Below, one piece after another: positions 17,690-26,010 of a stretch of 64,000 nucleotides of DNA (its first letter is position 1; each line of letters opens with the position of its first letter). This DNA is from Hyphomicrobium sp. 12-62-95 (GTDB lineage: Bacteria; Pseudomonadota; Alphaproteobacteria; Rhizobiales; Hyphomicrobiaceae). The notes under the pieces were generated by a model. The model saw nothing but the letters and a program-made list of their open reading frames with translations, was not told the DNA's origin and did no database searches. Both the position numbers and the translations under genes were made by a program. The stretch lies in NCBI GenBank assembly GCA_002279935.1, contig NCCZ01000022.1, forward strand, positions 22,907-86,906, in the 5' to 3' direction.

Positions 17690-19054
17690 TTGGGCCGGCT
17701 GATCTGTGTATCAAACCGGGTGATGACGCCGCAGCAAACGAACACCAGTGGTGGGCTAGCGGTTGCGCTGTCGTCGGCATTGAAGCAGTGCGGCGGTGTT
17801 TGGATGGGGTGGTCTGGGCGCATCAGTGACGAAACGCAATTGAGCGTCGAGGACGGGGCGTTCACGTCCGTCACGCTGGATATGACTCAAGCCGAATACG
17901 ACGGTGGGTACCTCGGCTATTCCAATTCGGTGCTATGGCCTGTGTTTCATAACCGGCTCGATTTGGCGCGATTTGACCCAACTTTCTTTGAGGCTTACGT
18001 CTCATTCAGTGCGCGGCTGGCCGACGCTATCGCGCAACGGGTGCAGCCCAACGATACCATCTGGGTTCACGACTATCACTTTGTTCTGCTCGGGCAGCAG
18101 CTACGCGCGCGCGGAGTTGCCAATCCGATCGGGTTTTTTCTGCATATTCCAATGCCCCCGCCGGAAGCATTTCTAGCGCTTCCGGAGTACCGAACATTGG
18201 GCGCGGCACTTGCGGCCTTTGATCTCGTTGGACTGCAGACGACGTCAGATGTGAGCAATGCGATCGGGTGTCTGCGCCGATCCAACGGCGCACAATTGTT
18301 GCCGAGCGGCCGGGTAAGCATCGATGGGGCGCGGTTTGCGTTGACGCGGGCGCCGGTCACCATCGATGCCACAGATTTCGCGCCGGCCGGACCGTTGGTG
18401 CGTTCTGCCACTGTGCGGCGTGTACTGGGCGTGGACCGGCTGGACTACACGAAGGGATTGCCGCAGAAATTTCGGGGGTTCGCGCGTTTGCTGGAGCGCT
18501 ATCCGCACTTTCGCAAGACGACTGTATTGGCTCAGATCGCGGCACCGACCCGGGACAGCGTGGAAGTTTACGCCGATATCCGGCAGGAGCTTGAGGGCAT
18601 TTCTGGCGCGGTGAACGGCGCTTATGGCGATGTGGAGTGGGTTCCGATCCATTACGTGCACCGGGCTGTGCCACGAAGGAAGCTTGGCGCGCTTTACCGG
18701 TCGGCGGCGGTGGGCCTGATCACACCGTTGCGGGACGGCATGAATTTGACGGCTAAGGAATATGTAGCGTCGCAAGATGCGAGCGATCCGGGTGTTTTGG
18801 TTCTCTCATCGTTTGCTGGGGCGGCCGAAGACATGGAGGCGGCGTTGCTCGTCAATCCCTATTGCGTTGACAGCATTGCGGAGGCTTTGGCGGTTGCGTT
18901 GACAATGCCGCTCGCCGACCGCGTTGCGCGGCATCGGGCGCTGATGGCCGTGGTCGGTGCGCGCGATAGCCAGATGTGGGCCTGTGATTTTGTCCGGCAG
19001 TTGGGGCGGGCGGCGCGGATCAACCGCGGCGCTCCCGCCGTTTCGGTGGCGTGA
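17690..19054 (+). CDS. otsA: Trehalose-6-phosphate synthase
   Basis: A GT20 glycosyltransferase (454 residues) joining UDP-glucose and glucose 6-phosphate. Diagnostic segments are CVSNRV, the GGLA glycine loop near 21-24, VHDYHFVLLGQQLR, DRLDYTKGLPQK and RDGMNLTAKEYVASQ. The start is TTG 17690, strongly supported by AAGGAGG seven bases upstream and by the family N-terminus beginning right there. otsB follows four bases after the stop. Trehalose from this pair protects against osmotic and desiccation stress. Confidence 0.94.
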   Translation: MGRLICVSNRVMTPQQTNTSGGLAVALSSALKQCGGVWMGWSGRISDETQLSVEDGAFTSVTLDMTQAEYDGGYLGYSNSVLWPVFHNRLDLARFDPTFFEAYVSFSARLADAIAQRVQPNDTIWVHDYHFVLLGQQLRARGVANPIGFFLHIPMPPPEAFLALPEYRTLGAALAAFDLVGLQTTSDVSNAIGCLRRSNGAQLLPSGRVSIDGARFALTRAPVTIDATDFAPAGPLVRSATVRRVLGVDRLDYTKGLPQKFRGFARLLERYPHFRKTTVLAQIAAPTRDSVEVYADIRQELEGISGAVNGAYGDVEWVPIHYVHRAVPRRKLGALYRSAAVGLITPLRDGMNLTAKEYVASQDASDPGVLVLSSFAGAAEDMEAALLVNPYCVDSIAEALAVALTMPLADRVARHRALMAVVGARDSQMWACDFVRQLGRAARINRGAPAVSVA

Positions 19055-19058
19055 CACG

Positions 19059-19808
19059 ATGGAACATCGGGTGGAACCTCTTGGGCGATTGGGCAGACTT
19101 TTGCTGCTCGATCTCGACGGGACGATTGCGGATATCGAAGCGGACCCCAGCGATGCAGCGATCGACGCTTCCACACTCGCAGCGCTGGCCGACTTGGCCG
19201 CTCCGGACCCGTTCGGTCTGGTCATAGTGACGGGGCGAGCGCTCGCGGATGCCGACCGGATGCTCGGCGGCTTGAAGCTGCCGGTCTTAGCCAGTCACGG
19301 AGTGGAAGCGCGGGTGCGCGGATTTTCTCTGCCCGAGTCCGGTGCATCCATCGTCGCCGTGCGAGGTCGCATCGAGGAAATCGCTGCGCGGTGTCCCGGG
19401 GTGTTGGTTGAATGGAAGCCCTACAGTGCCGCCTTGCACTTTCGGGCGGTGCCGGAGATGGGGCCTCGCGTTTGGGAGACGCTCTGCGCATTCGTTGGCG
19501 ATCATCCAGCTTTTCGCATCCAAGGCGGACGGTTGGTGGTTGAAGTTCTGCCGGCTGGCATGTCGAAGGCGCGCGCGGTCGACCATCTCCTGCACATGCA
19601 GGGATACCGTCAGAGGCGGCCTATCTATGTCGGCGACGACCCTGCGGATGAGGCGGCCATGGCGGTCGTAGAGGCTCTGGGCGGTACCGCGTCGCGGGTG
19701 GCCGGCGAGCATTTCAGTTCAGATGTTGCTGATTTTGACGGGCCGGCGGACGTGCGGACGTGGCTGGCGGCTCTTGTGGCGGACGCCAGGTTGCACGCGG
19801 TGCGATGA
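19059..19808 (+). CDS. otsB: Trehalose-6-phosphate phosphatase
   Basis: A HAD-superfamily phosphatase (249 residues) that dephosphorylates trehalose 6-phosphate, the second step after otsA. The nucleophile motif LLLDLDGTIADIE is near residue 18 and the metal motif YVGDDPADEAAM near 190; SHGVEAR and KPYSAALHFR are typical of OtsB. Start ATG 19059 comes right after the otsA stop; a longer reading from 18957 would lie inside otsA and is rejected. Confidence 0.93.
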   Translation: MEHRVEPLGRLGRLLLLDLDGTIADIEADPSDAAIDASTLAALADLAAPDPFGLVIVTGRALADADRMLGGLKLPVLASHGVEARVRGFSLPESGASIVAVRGRIEEIAARCPGVLVEWKPYSAALHFRAVPEMGPRVWETLCAFVGDHPAFRIQGGRLVVEVLPAGMSKARAVDHLLHMQGYRQRRPIYVGDDPADEAAMAVVEALGGTASRVAGEHFSSDVADFDGPADVRTWLAALVADARLHAVR

Positions 19809-19856
19809 CCGCAGCGATCGTTCGTGGATTGCTCGCGCTCAGGCGGCCAAAACGAC

Positions 19857-19882
19857 AAACGGGAGCCGTGGGGCTCCCGTTT
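19857..19882. terminator. Bidirectional hairpin terminator between otsB and the 19906 gene
   Basis: An 11-bp perfect stem, AAACGGGAGCC (19857-19867) with GGCTCCCGTTT (19872-19882), around a GTGG loop. It sits between convergent genes, with a short T run on either strand formed by the stem base. Confidence 0.75.
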
Positions 19883-19905
19883 GGTCAGGTCCTTGATCTA
19901 TGCGA

Positions 19906-20271
19906 TCAGAAATTGTGCTTCACAGATCCGCGGATCTGGAGATCGTCCGACTGATCCTGGGGATCTGGCGCCGCAGGACGGGCTTCGTTCGCGCCGTAAA
20001 GGAGCTCGAGGCCGAAATCCATCTTGGGCAAGACGCCGAGCTTGCCGAGACCCGGAATGCGAACCTCGGTGCCCTCGACAGGCTTCTTGGCCTCTTCCGG
20101 CGTCAGCTGCATTTCAGCAGGTTTGGCACCGGTGCCAGCTTGAGGCGCGGCAGACGGCGACGACGGCTGCGCTTGCGGCGCGCCACCAACGGTTTGCTCT
20201 TGAAAGGCCAGTGCCGGCAATGCTGCGCCCAACAGCACGACCGAGAGACCCCATACATGTCTTAGCTTCAT
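19906..20271 (-). CDS. Hypothetical exported protein
   Basis: A 121-residue protein with a signal peptide (WGLSVVLLGAALPALA, cleavage near residue 22). The mature part begins Gln/Pro/Ala-rich, then has a more ordered stretch including EGTEVRIPGLGKLGVLPKMDFGLELLYG, and ends SVKHNF. No domain is recognised. It converges on otsB across a good terminator. The ribosome-binding site is weak. Confidence 0.65.
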   Translation of the reverse strand: MKLRHVWGLSVVLLGAALPALAFQEQTVGGAPQAQPSSPSAAPQAGTGAKPAEMQLTPEEAKKPVEGTEVRIPGLGKLGVLPKMDFGLELLYGANEARPAAPDPQDQSDDLQIRGSVKHNF

Positions 20272-20463
20272 GGTCCGACAAAACCCCGCTCCGGACGACT
20301 CTTGATTTGGAGAATGACGCCCTCACCCGGCGAAAACAAGGATGGTCCCGCACTCCTTAATGGCGTCTGAAGGATTGCCCCGTGGGTGTTGTTTCTCCGT
20401 CATGTGGCGCATGGGCCACATTGTTGATCCGTGCACGTAAAACTCTGAATTTTGAACAGAAAA

Positions 20464-20489
20464 AAGGGGGCTGCCGAAGCAGCCCCCTT
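20464..20489 (-). terminator. Rho-independent terminator of the first porin gene
   Basis: On the minus strand, AAGGGGGCTGC, loop TTCG, GCAGCCCCCTT is followed by a run of T. The 11-bp stem, stable tetraloop and T tract lie 27 bases past the porin stop. Confidence 0.9.
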
Positions 20490-20516
20490 AAGTCGACGGG
20501 ATTGGGAGACGGCGGA

Positions 20517-21851
20517 TTAGAACTTGATCATGCCGCCGGCGACGACCATGTCGAGATCTTCGAAGCCGGGCGAGGCGATCGGCGCGCCAGTTCCCGTGTC
20601 TGCAAACGAAAGCTCAGTCTCAATGTGACGATAGTAGACATATAGGAGCATCGAAGCTGCGCTCAACTCTTGTACGATACCACCGCCATACATAGTGATC
20701 TCAGAACCAATGATGCCATCGGCTCCTGGAACAACGTTGATGCCGCGACCCGTGGAACCGTAGTCACCCTGGTGATACTGACCGAACAACGTCGTCTTGC
20801 CGAGCGGGAAGAACTTCCTCTCGATGCCTGCTTCGATGGCGTAGAACGTGTTCTCGTCATCGCCGGTTCCGTTAAAGAGAGCGAGGGAGTTCGGATCTTC
20901 TGACCAACCAGCAGCGAACGTACCGTAGAGACCGGTTTCTTCGTGCATGATGCTCAACGATCCGCCGACCTGCTCGCAGTCAACGCCAGCGGCCGAGCGC
21001 GACGTGTTGCAGTTACCAATTTGGGCGTCGGCGTTTTCAGAACTTTCCTGGCCGTAGGCGATGCCAGCGGCCATCTTGAAGCCGGCAAACTCACCCTTGT
21101 AGTTCAAGCCGATGTCCCAATAGTCGTCGCCGCCCCAGGCAGCCGACATAGCAAACCCGGCAAAAGCAGGAGAGACATATTTGACGATTTGGCCACGCTC
21201 TGGTTCGCCTGCCTGATCACCCGTATCGCGGATAGCGCGGCGGATTTGTACGTTTGAAAGCGCGCCCGTGGGCGTACGAAGCAAAAGACCAAGGGCGGAG
21301 TCTTCAAGGTCAGCGAGTTTTGCAACGTCTTTCGTATTAGCCAAATTGATTTCGGTGATGCCCTCGGCAGCGGGACCGGTGCGGCCAACCCAAACCGTGC
21401 CGAGGCTCTTGCTCTCAACATACCAAGCAGAGTGGCGAACATCGAGATTGTTGTCACCAGCCGTGGCCGACGGATTATTCTGATCGAAGCGCTTCGAGTT
21501 GGCGCTGCGGACGCCGATTTCGAGCAGGTAGCCGGCCTTCACGTCGTCGGTGATTTTCGCCGAACCCTTCATGCGGAAGCGGGTGCGGGCGTTGTCGTTG
21601 GTGTAGACGCCAGAGTTCGATTCGAACCCGTCATCCCAGAAGATCAGGGCCTCGTTGACGTGACCCGAGATCTCGAGCTTGACCTTGCGGTTGCCCTTGC
21701 GAGCGGTGGTAGCTTCGAGTTCGGCGATGCGCTCTTCGAGGTCTGCGCAGCAATTGCCGCCCAGGTCTGCTGCCGACGCAGGCGCCATGCCCAGGCCCAC
21801 AACGGTGAGCAGCGCGACGGCCGCTGTGCTCAGTTTCAGTCCGGTCTTCAT
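20517..21851 (-). CDS. Outer-membrane porin with N-terminal coiled coil
   Basis: A 444-residue porin. The signal peptide ends at PASAAD. The mature N-terminus carries NCCADLEERIAELEATTARK, a vicinal Cys pair and a short heptad helix likely to hold the trimer together, then alternating beta-strand sequence to a terminal phenylalanine (VVAGGMIKF), the usual beta-barrel assembly signal. AGGGGGACTAGT precedes ATG 21851; an upstream in-frame start at 21953 is not needed. The start of a paralogue with a nearly identical N-terminal block is at 63601. A strong terminator follows. Confidence 0.88.
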   Translation of the reverse strand: MKTGLKLSTAAVALLTVVGLGMAPASAADLGGNCCADLEERIAELEATTARKGNRKVKLEISGHVNEALIFWDDGFESNSGVYTNDNARTRFRMKGSAKITDDVKAGYLLEIGVRSANSKRFDQNNPSATAGDNNLDVRHSAWYVESKSLGTVWVGRTGPAAEGITEINLANTKDVAKLADLEDSALGLLLRTPTGALSNVQIRRAIRDTGDQAGEPERGQIVKYVSPAFAGFAMSAAWGGDDYWDIGLNYKGEFAGFKMAAGIAYGQESSENADAQIGNCNTSRSAAGVDCEQVGGSLSIMHEETGLYGTFAAGWSEDPNSLALFNGTGDDENTFYAIEAGIERKFFPLGKTTLFGQYHQGDYGSTGRGINVVPGADGIIGSEITMYGGGIVQELSAASMLLYVYYRHIETELSFADTGTGAPIASPGFEDLDMVVAGGMIKF

Positions 21852-22236
21852 ACTAGTCCCCCTAGAGGCTCGCCCCGCATTAGCGGAGCCTGCAAATTCG
21901 GCATTCCCAACCCGATGTCTCAGCCCCCGCTGGAGCGCATCCGGTGAACGCATCCCCAGATAACCGCAAGGATTAATGGCCGTAAACGGTTATGAGGCGT
22001 TTGACACTTTTGCGAATGGGCTATCGTGTCCGCAATGCCACTAAGTACCTGCTTTGTTACATATTTGCGAAGGTTTTATGACAACGACTGCGACCTTGTC
22101 GGTCAATTTCGCCAGACCGACGCACGTTCGAATCCGTCCCACGACTCATTTCGGCGCGACCGAACCGAAGTCACCCTGGCCTGCGTTTGTGATTGCGACT
22201 AGCTTTCTCCCTCATCGTGACGCACTGGAGCCGGAC
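21852..22236. promoter_or_regulatory. Divergent intergenic region, porin / UbiH-like gene
   Basis: A 385-base region that should carry both promoters. On the plus strand TTGACA at 22001-22006 is a good -35 candidate; the -10 candidate TATCGT (22022-22027) is only 15 bases away, so the fit is weak. An in-frame ATG at 22078 with GAAGG just upstream could give the downstream monooxygenase a 53-residue extension. Confidence 0.35.
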
Positions 22237-23511
22237 ATGATCAGCATTGGTTCAACCCCTTCGGCGCTCGTCGTTGGCGGCGGTCCGGCAGGGTTAGCAG
22301 CGGCTCTGGCGCTTGCGGCCGCAGGGGTTCCGGTCACACTGGCCGCCGGCCCGCATCGTCCCGGTGGGCAAGACCGCGACCGGCGCACGGCGGCGCTGTT
22401 TGCGGGGTCCGTCGAGTTGCTGCGGAATCTCGGTGTTTGGGACGGGCTCAAGGACCACTGCGCGCCGCTCACGGCCATCCGGTTGATCGACGACACGGGC
22501 CGGCTGTTCCGGGCGCCGGAGGTTACGTTCCGGGCCGCAGAGGCGGGGTTGGACGCGTTTGGCTACAACGTGCCCAACGCGGCGCTCCTCGATGCTCTGT
22601 CCGCACGCGCCGACACCATGCCGGGTCTGACGCTGCATGCCACGGCCGGCGCGCGTGCGGTGAGCATTGCTCATGGGCGTGTGACTGTAGATTTGGCGGA
22701 GGGCGACCAGATCAGCGCGCCGCTGGCGGTGGCAGCCGACGGGCGCGGCTCGATCACGCGCCAAGCCGCCGGCATCTCGGCGGAGACGTGGAGCTATCCG
22801 CAGGCAGCCGTTGTGACGTGGTTCACGCATCAGCGACCGCACGAGGGCGTATCGACTGAGTTTCACCGCGCCGTTGGACCTTTCACCACGGTGCCGATGC
22901 CGGGGCGGACGTCGTCGCTGGTCTGGGTCGAGGAGCCGGGCGAGGCGGAGCGAATCATGGCGCTTTCCGAGTCGGACTTCCGGCGAGCCATCGAAACGCG
23001 TTTAAATGGATTGCTTGGAACGGTAGGCGAGGTTGGCGCCCGCGCTGTGTTTCCTTTGAGCGGGCTGACGCCCGATGTGTTCGGCCGCAATCGCGTGGCG
23101 CTGGTGGGGGAGTCGGGGCATGTCATTCCGCCCATCGGCGCGCAAGGTTTGAACCTCGGCTTGCGCGACGCGGCGACATTGGCGGATTGCGTTGTGGAGG
23201 CTATTGCAGAGGAGCGCGATCCGGGTGGATCGGCGGTCATGGATCGTTATTCCGCGCTGAGGGCGCCAGATGTGAACGGGCGCATCACGGCCGTCGACAT
23301 CCTCAACCGCACGCTGCTGTCGCCGTATCTGCCCGTCCATCTCCTGCGCGGGTTTGGGTTGCATGTGCTGAATATCGCGGGTCCGTTGCGGCGGCGGATT
23401 GTGCAGGAAGGTGTGCAGCCTGCTTCCTATGTGCCGCTTATGATGCGAAGCGGTGGATTAGACCTCGTGCGGGCGGGGCGTGGAGCCGCAGCGTTGGCGT
23501 CTCCCGCTTGA
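22237..23511 (+). CDS. FAD-dependent monooxygenase, UbiH/UbiF/VisC/COQ6 family
   Basis: A 424-residue flavoprotein hydroxylase. FAD motifs are VVGGGPAGLAAALALAAAG at the N-terminus, AADGRGSITR in the middle and ALVGESGHVIPPIGAQGLNLG in the second FAD-binding motif; that last phrase is distinctive of ubiquinone-biosynthesis hydroxylases. It probably hydroxylates the ubiquinone ring, but which position is not decidable. I chose ATG 22237 (GGAG upstream, at the family N-terminus). An alternative start at 22078, with its own GAAGG, would add a non-conserved leader. The acyltransferase gene begins 31 bases after its stop. Confidence 0.85.
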   Translation: MISIGSTPSALVVGGGPAGLAAALALAAAGVPVTLAAGPHRPGGQDRDRRTAALFAGSVELLRNLGVWDGLKDHCAPLTAIRLIDDTGRLFRAPEVTFRAAEAGLDAFGYNVPNAALLDALSARADTMPGLTLHATAGARAVSIAHGRVTVDLAEGDQISAPLAVAADGRGSITRQAAGISAETWSYPQAAVVTWFTHQRPHEGVSTEFHRAVGPFTTVPMPGRTSSLVWVEEPGEAERIMALSESDFRRAIETRLNGLLGTVGEVGARAVFPLSGLTPDVFGRNRVALVGESGHVIPPIGAQGLNLGLRDAATLADCVVEAIAEERDPGGSAVMDRYSALRAPDVNGRITAVDILNRTLLSPYLPVHLLRGFGLHVLNIAGPLRRRIVQEGVQPASYVPLMMRSGGLDLVRAGRGAAALASPA

Positions 23512-23542
23512 CGCCCGGCGCACGGCCTCGCATGACCCACAG

Positions 23543-24463
23543 ATGACCGCCGAACTCTCGCCGTTGCGCGATATTCAGTTCCGTCTCGAATACGTCGCGC
23601 TCCGGCTGATCACCGGTCCGTTCCGGCTGCTGCCGCTCGACATATCGGCGCCGTTCTCGGCGTGGTGGTGGCGACGATTGGCACCGATCTTCAGTCCGAA
23701 GCGGCACCAGCGGGCGCTGGACAATCTCAAAGTTGCCTTTCCGGAGAAAAGCGACGCGGAGCGGCTCGCCATCTGCCTTGCGCACTGGGAGAACCTGGGG
23801 CGCGTGATGGTGGAGACCATTCAGATCGACAAGCTCATCGCCGATCCGAGCCGGATCGCGATTTCGCCCGATCACGTCTTCCGCCGCTACAAGGACAAGC
23901 TCGGCCCCGCGATCGGCGTGTCGCTCCATATGGGAAACTGGGAACTGGCGATCTGGCCGTTCGTCGTGGCCAACGCTAACCCGGCTGCCGTCTATCGCTC
24001 GGTGAACAACCCCTACGTCGACCGGTATCTGCGCTATCTGCGGCGCGATCTTTATCCGGGCGGGTTGTTCGGGCGCGGACGGGTGGAGGGCGATCACGGC
24101 GACAATCAGAAAACGGCGCGGATCCTCAACGATTTCGTCCGTAACGGCGGGCGGCTGGGGATCGTCTGTGATCTGTGGGACCGGACAGGAATTCCAGTGC
24201 CGTTTTTCGGCCGGCCGGCGCGGACACAGGCTATCGGGGCGATGATCGCGCGGCGCGTGGGGAGCCGGATGTGGATGTCGTGCTGCCGCCGCATCCCTGG
24301 GCAGAGCCGCTTCGTGGTCGAAATCAAGGAGCTGCGCGTGCCGCGGACGGCCAACACGTCGGACGACATTCGCACGATCGTGACCGAGATGCAGCGTCAG
24401 TTCGAAGCGTGGGTGCGGGAAACGCCCGAACAGTGGATGTGGTCGAACCGGCGCTGGGAGTAG
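23543..24463 (+). CDS. Lipid A acyltransferase, LpxL/HtrB family
   Basis: A 306-residue inner-membrane acyltransferase that adds a secondary acyl chain to lipid A. The catalytic motif HMGNWE is near residue 133. The stretch PEQWMWSNRRW close to the C-terminus is diagnostic for the family. One N-terminal hydrophobic segment is seen. Start ATG 23543 begins the family homology; upstream in-frame codons overlap the monooxygenase end in another frame. Which acyl position it modifies is not predictable. Confidence 0.9.
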   Translation: MTAELSPLRDIQFRLEYVALRLITGPFRLLPLDISAPFSAWWWRRLAPIFSPKRHQRALDNLKVAFPEKSDAERLAICLAHWENLGRVMVETIQIDKLIADPSRIAISPDHVFRRYKDKLGPAIGVSLHMGNWELAIWPFVVANANPAAVYRSVNNPYVDRYLRYLRRDLYPGGLFGRGRVEGDHGDNQKTARILNDFVRNGGRLGIVCDLWDRTGIPVPFFGRPARTQAIGAMIARRVGSRMWMSCCRRIPGQSRFVVEIKELRVPRTANTSDDIRTIVTEMQRQFEAWVRETPEQWMWSNRRWE

Positions 24464-24472
24464 CGCTGGACG

Positions 24473-25828
24473 TTACGGTTTGGCGACAGATTTTTTCACC
24501 GGCAGTGGCGGGATTTGCTGGGGCGGCCCAGCGGGTGCCGCGGCATGTGCCGCAGGCAGTGCCTTCATCCGTTCGAGACTGGCGGCGCGAACCTTGCTGT
24601 CGATATCGCCCTTCTTTTCCGCGTCAATGAGTGCCGTCAGAACGGTATTCAGATGCTTATCGCTGAACGAGACGAGCACGAGATCGGCGCCGGCGTTCAG
24701 GGCTTTCACTGCGGCACCGCCGATGCCCTCTTTGGCGCGGGTGACAGCGCCCATGGAAAAATCGTCGGTGATGAGCAGGCCCTTGTGATCCCACTCGGTG
24801 CGGATCAGGCCGTTGATGACAGGCGCCGAAAACGACGATGGGGTCTCGCCATCCAGTTCGCGCAGGCGGACGTGGGCCAGCATCGTGACGACATGCGGCT
24901 TGCCCATCAGGTCGCGGAAGGGGACCCAGTCAGCGCCTTTCAGCTCCACGAGTGGCGCCTTGATGTCGCCAGCGTGACGGTGGGTATCGAGTGCGACACG
25001 TCCAAGCCCGGGAAAATGCTTGATGGTGCAATAGACGCCTTCTTCGGCCAGAGTGTCGCAATACCACCCGGCGGCGTTGCTGACCGTTTTGGGGTCGGAC
25101 GACAGGGCGCGGAAGCGCAACTGGGTTTCGCCATCGCTGCGCCGTTTGGGGTCGATCTTCAGGTCAACGACGGGGGCGAAGTTGAGATTGACCCCGATGC
25201 GTTTTAGTTCGGTCGCCTGTTTGCGGGCATAGGCGACGACCGCGGGCTTTGGGTCCTCACCGGACTTGACGGACGTGAGCACTTTGGCGAGGCCCGGCTG
25301 GCGGGCGAGCGGTGGCGTGAGACGGGACACAGCGCCGCCTTCCTGGTCGGCGGCTATGATCAGTGGCGGCAGGCCTTGGCTTCGGCGGATGGCCTGGAGG
25401 GCGTCGATTTCGGCGCGGATCTCGGGCACCGTGCGGCGGCGGACATTGTGATCGGTGATGAAGATACCAGCGATGGCTTTCTTCTCGACGAGGGCCGTCA
25501 CCGTTGCGGGGCTGTGATAGCCGATAACGATGTGGCGGCCCAAACGTTCGAGGATGGCGGGATCGGAGGCCAGGATTTCGCTGCGGGTGAGGAGCTTGAG
25601 TGGGGTCTTCACATCCGGCGCTGCCGGCTGCGCCTTGGGCTTCGCCCGGTTTTTGCGTGACGGTTTTGCGTTCGCCTTGGCCATCAGTTGGGCGGTGGCG
25701 GCCTGTTGCAACGAGGGTTGGTCGGCGGCAACCGGCGCGCACAGGCTTGCGCTTGCCCACACTGCAGCGGCGGCAAGCCTTAACGCGGGCCACCGGTCCC
25801 TGCGATGGAATGTCTCGCCAGCCGTCAT
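24473..25828 (-). CDS. Glycoside hydrolase family 3 (NagZ-like), exported
   Basis: A 451-residue protein with a GH3 catalytic domain of the beta-N-acetylhexosaminidase type. IIAADQEGGAVSRL, KHFPGLGRVALDTHRHAG (with the Asp/His catalytic dyad) and ITDDFSMGAV (nucleophile Asp) are seen. Cytoplasmic NagZ has no leader, but here a hydrophobic N-terminus (LRLAAAAVWASASLCAPVAA) and a Lys/Pro linker suggest export, so periplasmic peptidoglycan or chitooligosaccharide cleavage is possible. Start is ATG 25828; an upstream GTG at 25882 would lengthen the leader by 18 residues. It is convergent with the acyltransferase, 9 bases apart. Confidence 0.85.
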   Translation of the reverse strand: MTAGETFHRRDRWPALRLAAAAVWASASLCAPVAADQPSLQQAATAQLMAKANAKPSRKNRAKPKAQPAAPDVKTPLKLLTRSEILASDPAILERLGRHIVIGYHSPATVTALVEKKAIAGIFITDHNVRRRTVPEIRAEIDALQAIRRSQGLPPLIIAADQEGGAVSRLTPPLARQPGLAKVLTSVKSGEDPKPAVVAYARKQATELKRIGVNLNFAPVVDLKIDPKRRSDGETQLRFRALSSDPKTVSNAAGWYCDTLAEEGVYCTIKHFPGLGRVALDTHRHAGDIKAPLVELKGADWVPFRDLMGKPHVVTMLAHVRLRELDGETPSSFSAPVINGLIRTEWDHKGLLITDDFSMGAVTRAKEGIGGAAVKALNAGADLVLVSFSDKHLNTVLTALIDAEKKGDIDSKVRAASLERMKALPAAHAAAPAGPPQQIPPLPVKKSVAKP

Positions 25829-26010
25829 GCTCTTGTTTCCCGCCAGGGCAACGCGCCGTCCGTATGCATCGTTCCCGGGCACCCTAGCCGACTCGTGGGC
25901 CGGTTGGAGCGCTGATTGCGGCGATTGACAGCGGGCAGGTCCGGCCTAATGTGCGGCGCAAAATCGCCTACTCACCACTGATCAACTTCGACACAAGGTG
26001 CTGCCATCTC

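Noticed and set aside
18957..19058. An upstream start for otsB
   Set aside because: It would lie within otsA; ATG 19059 comes right after the otsA stop and fits the family N-terminus.
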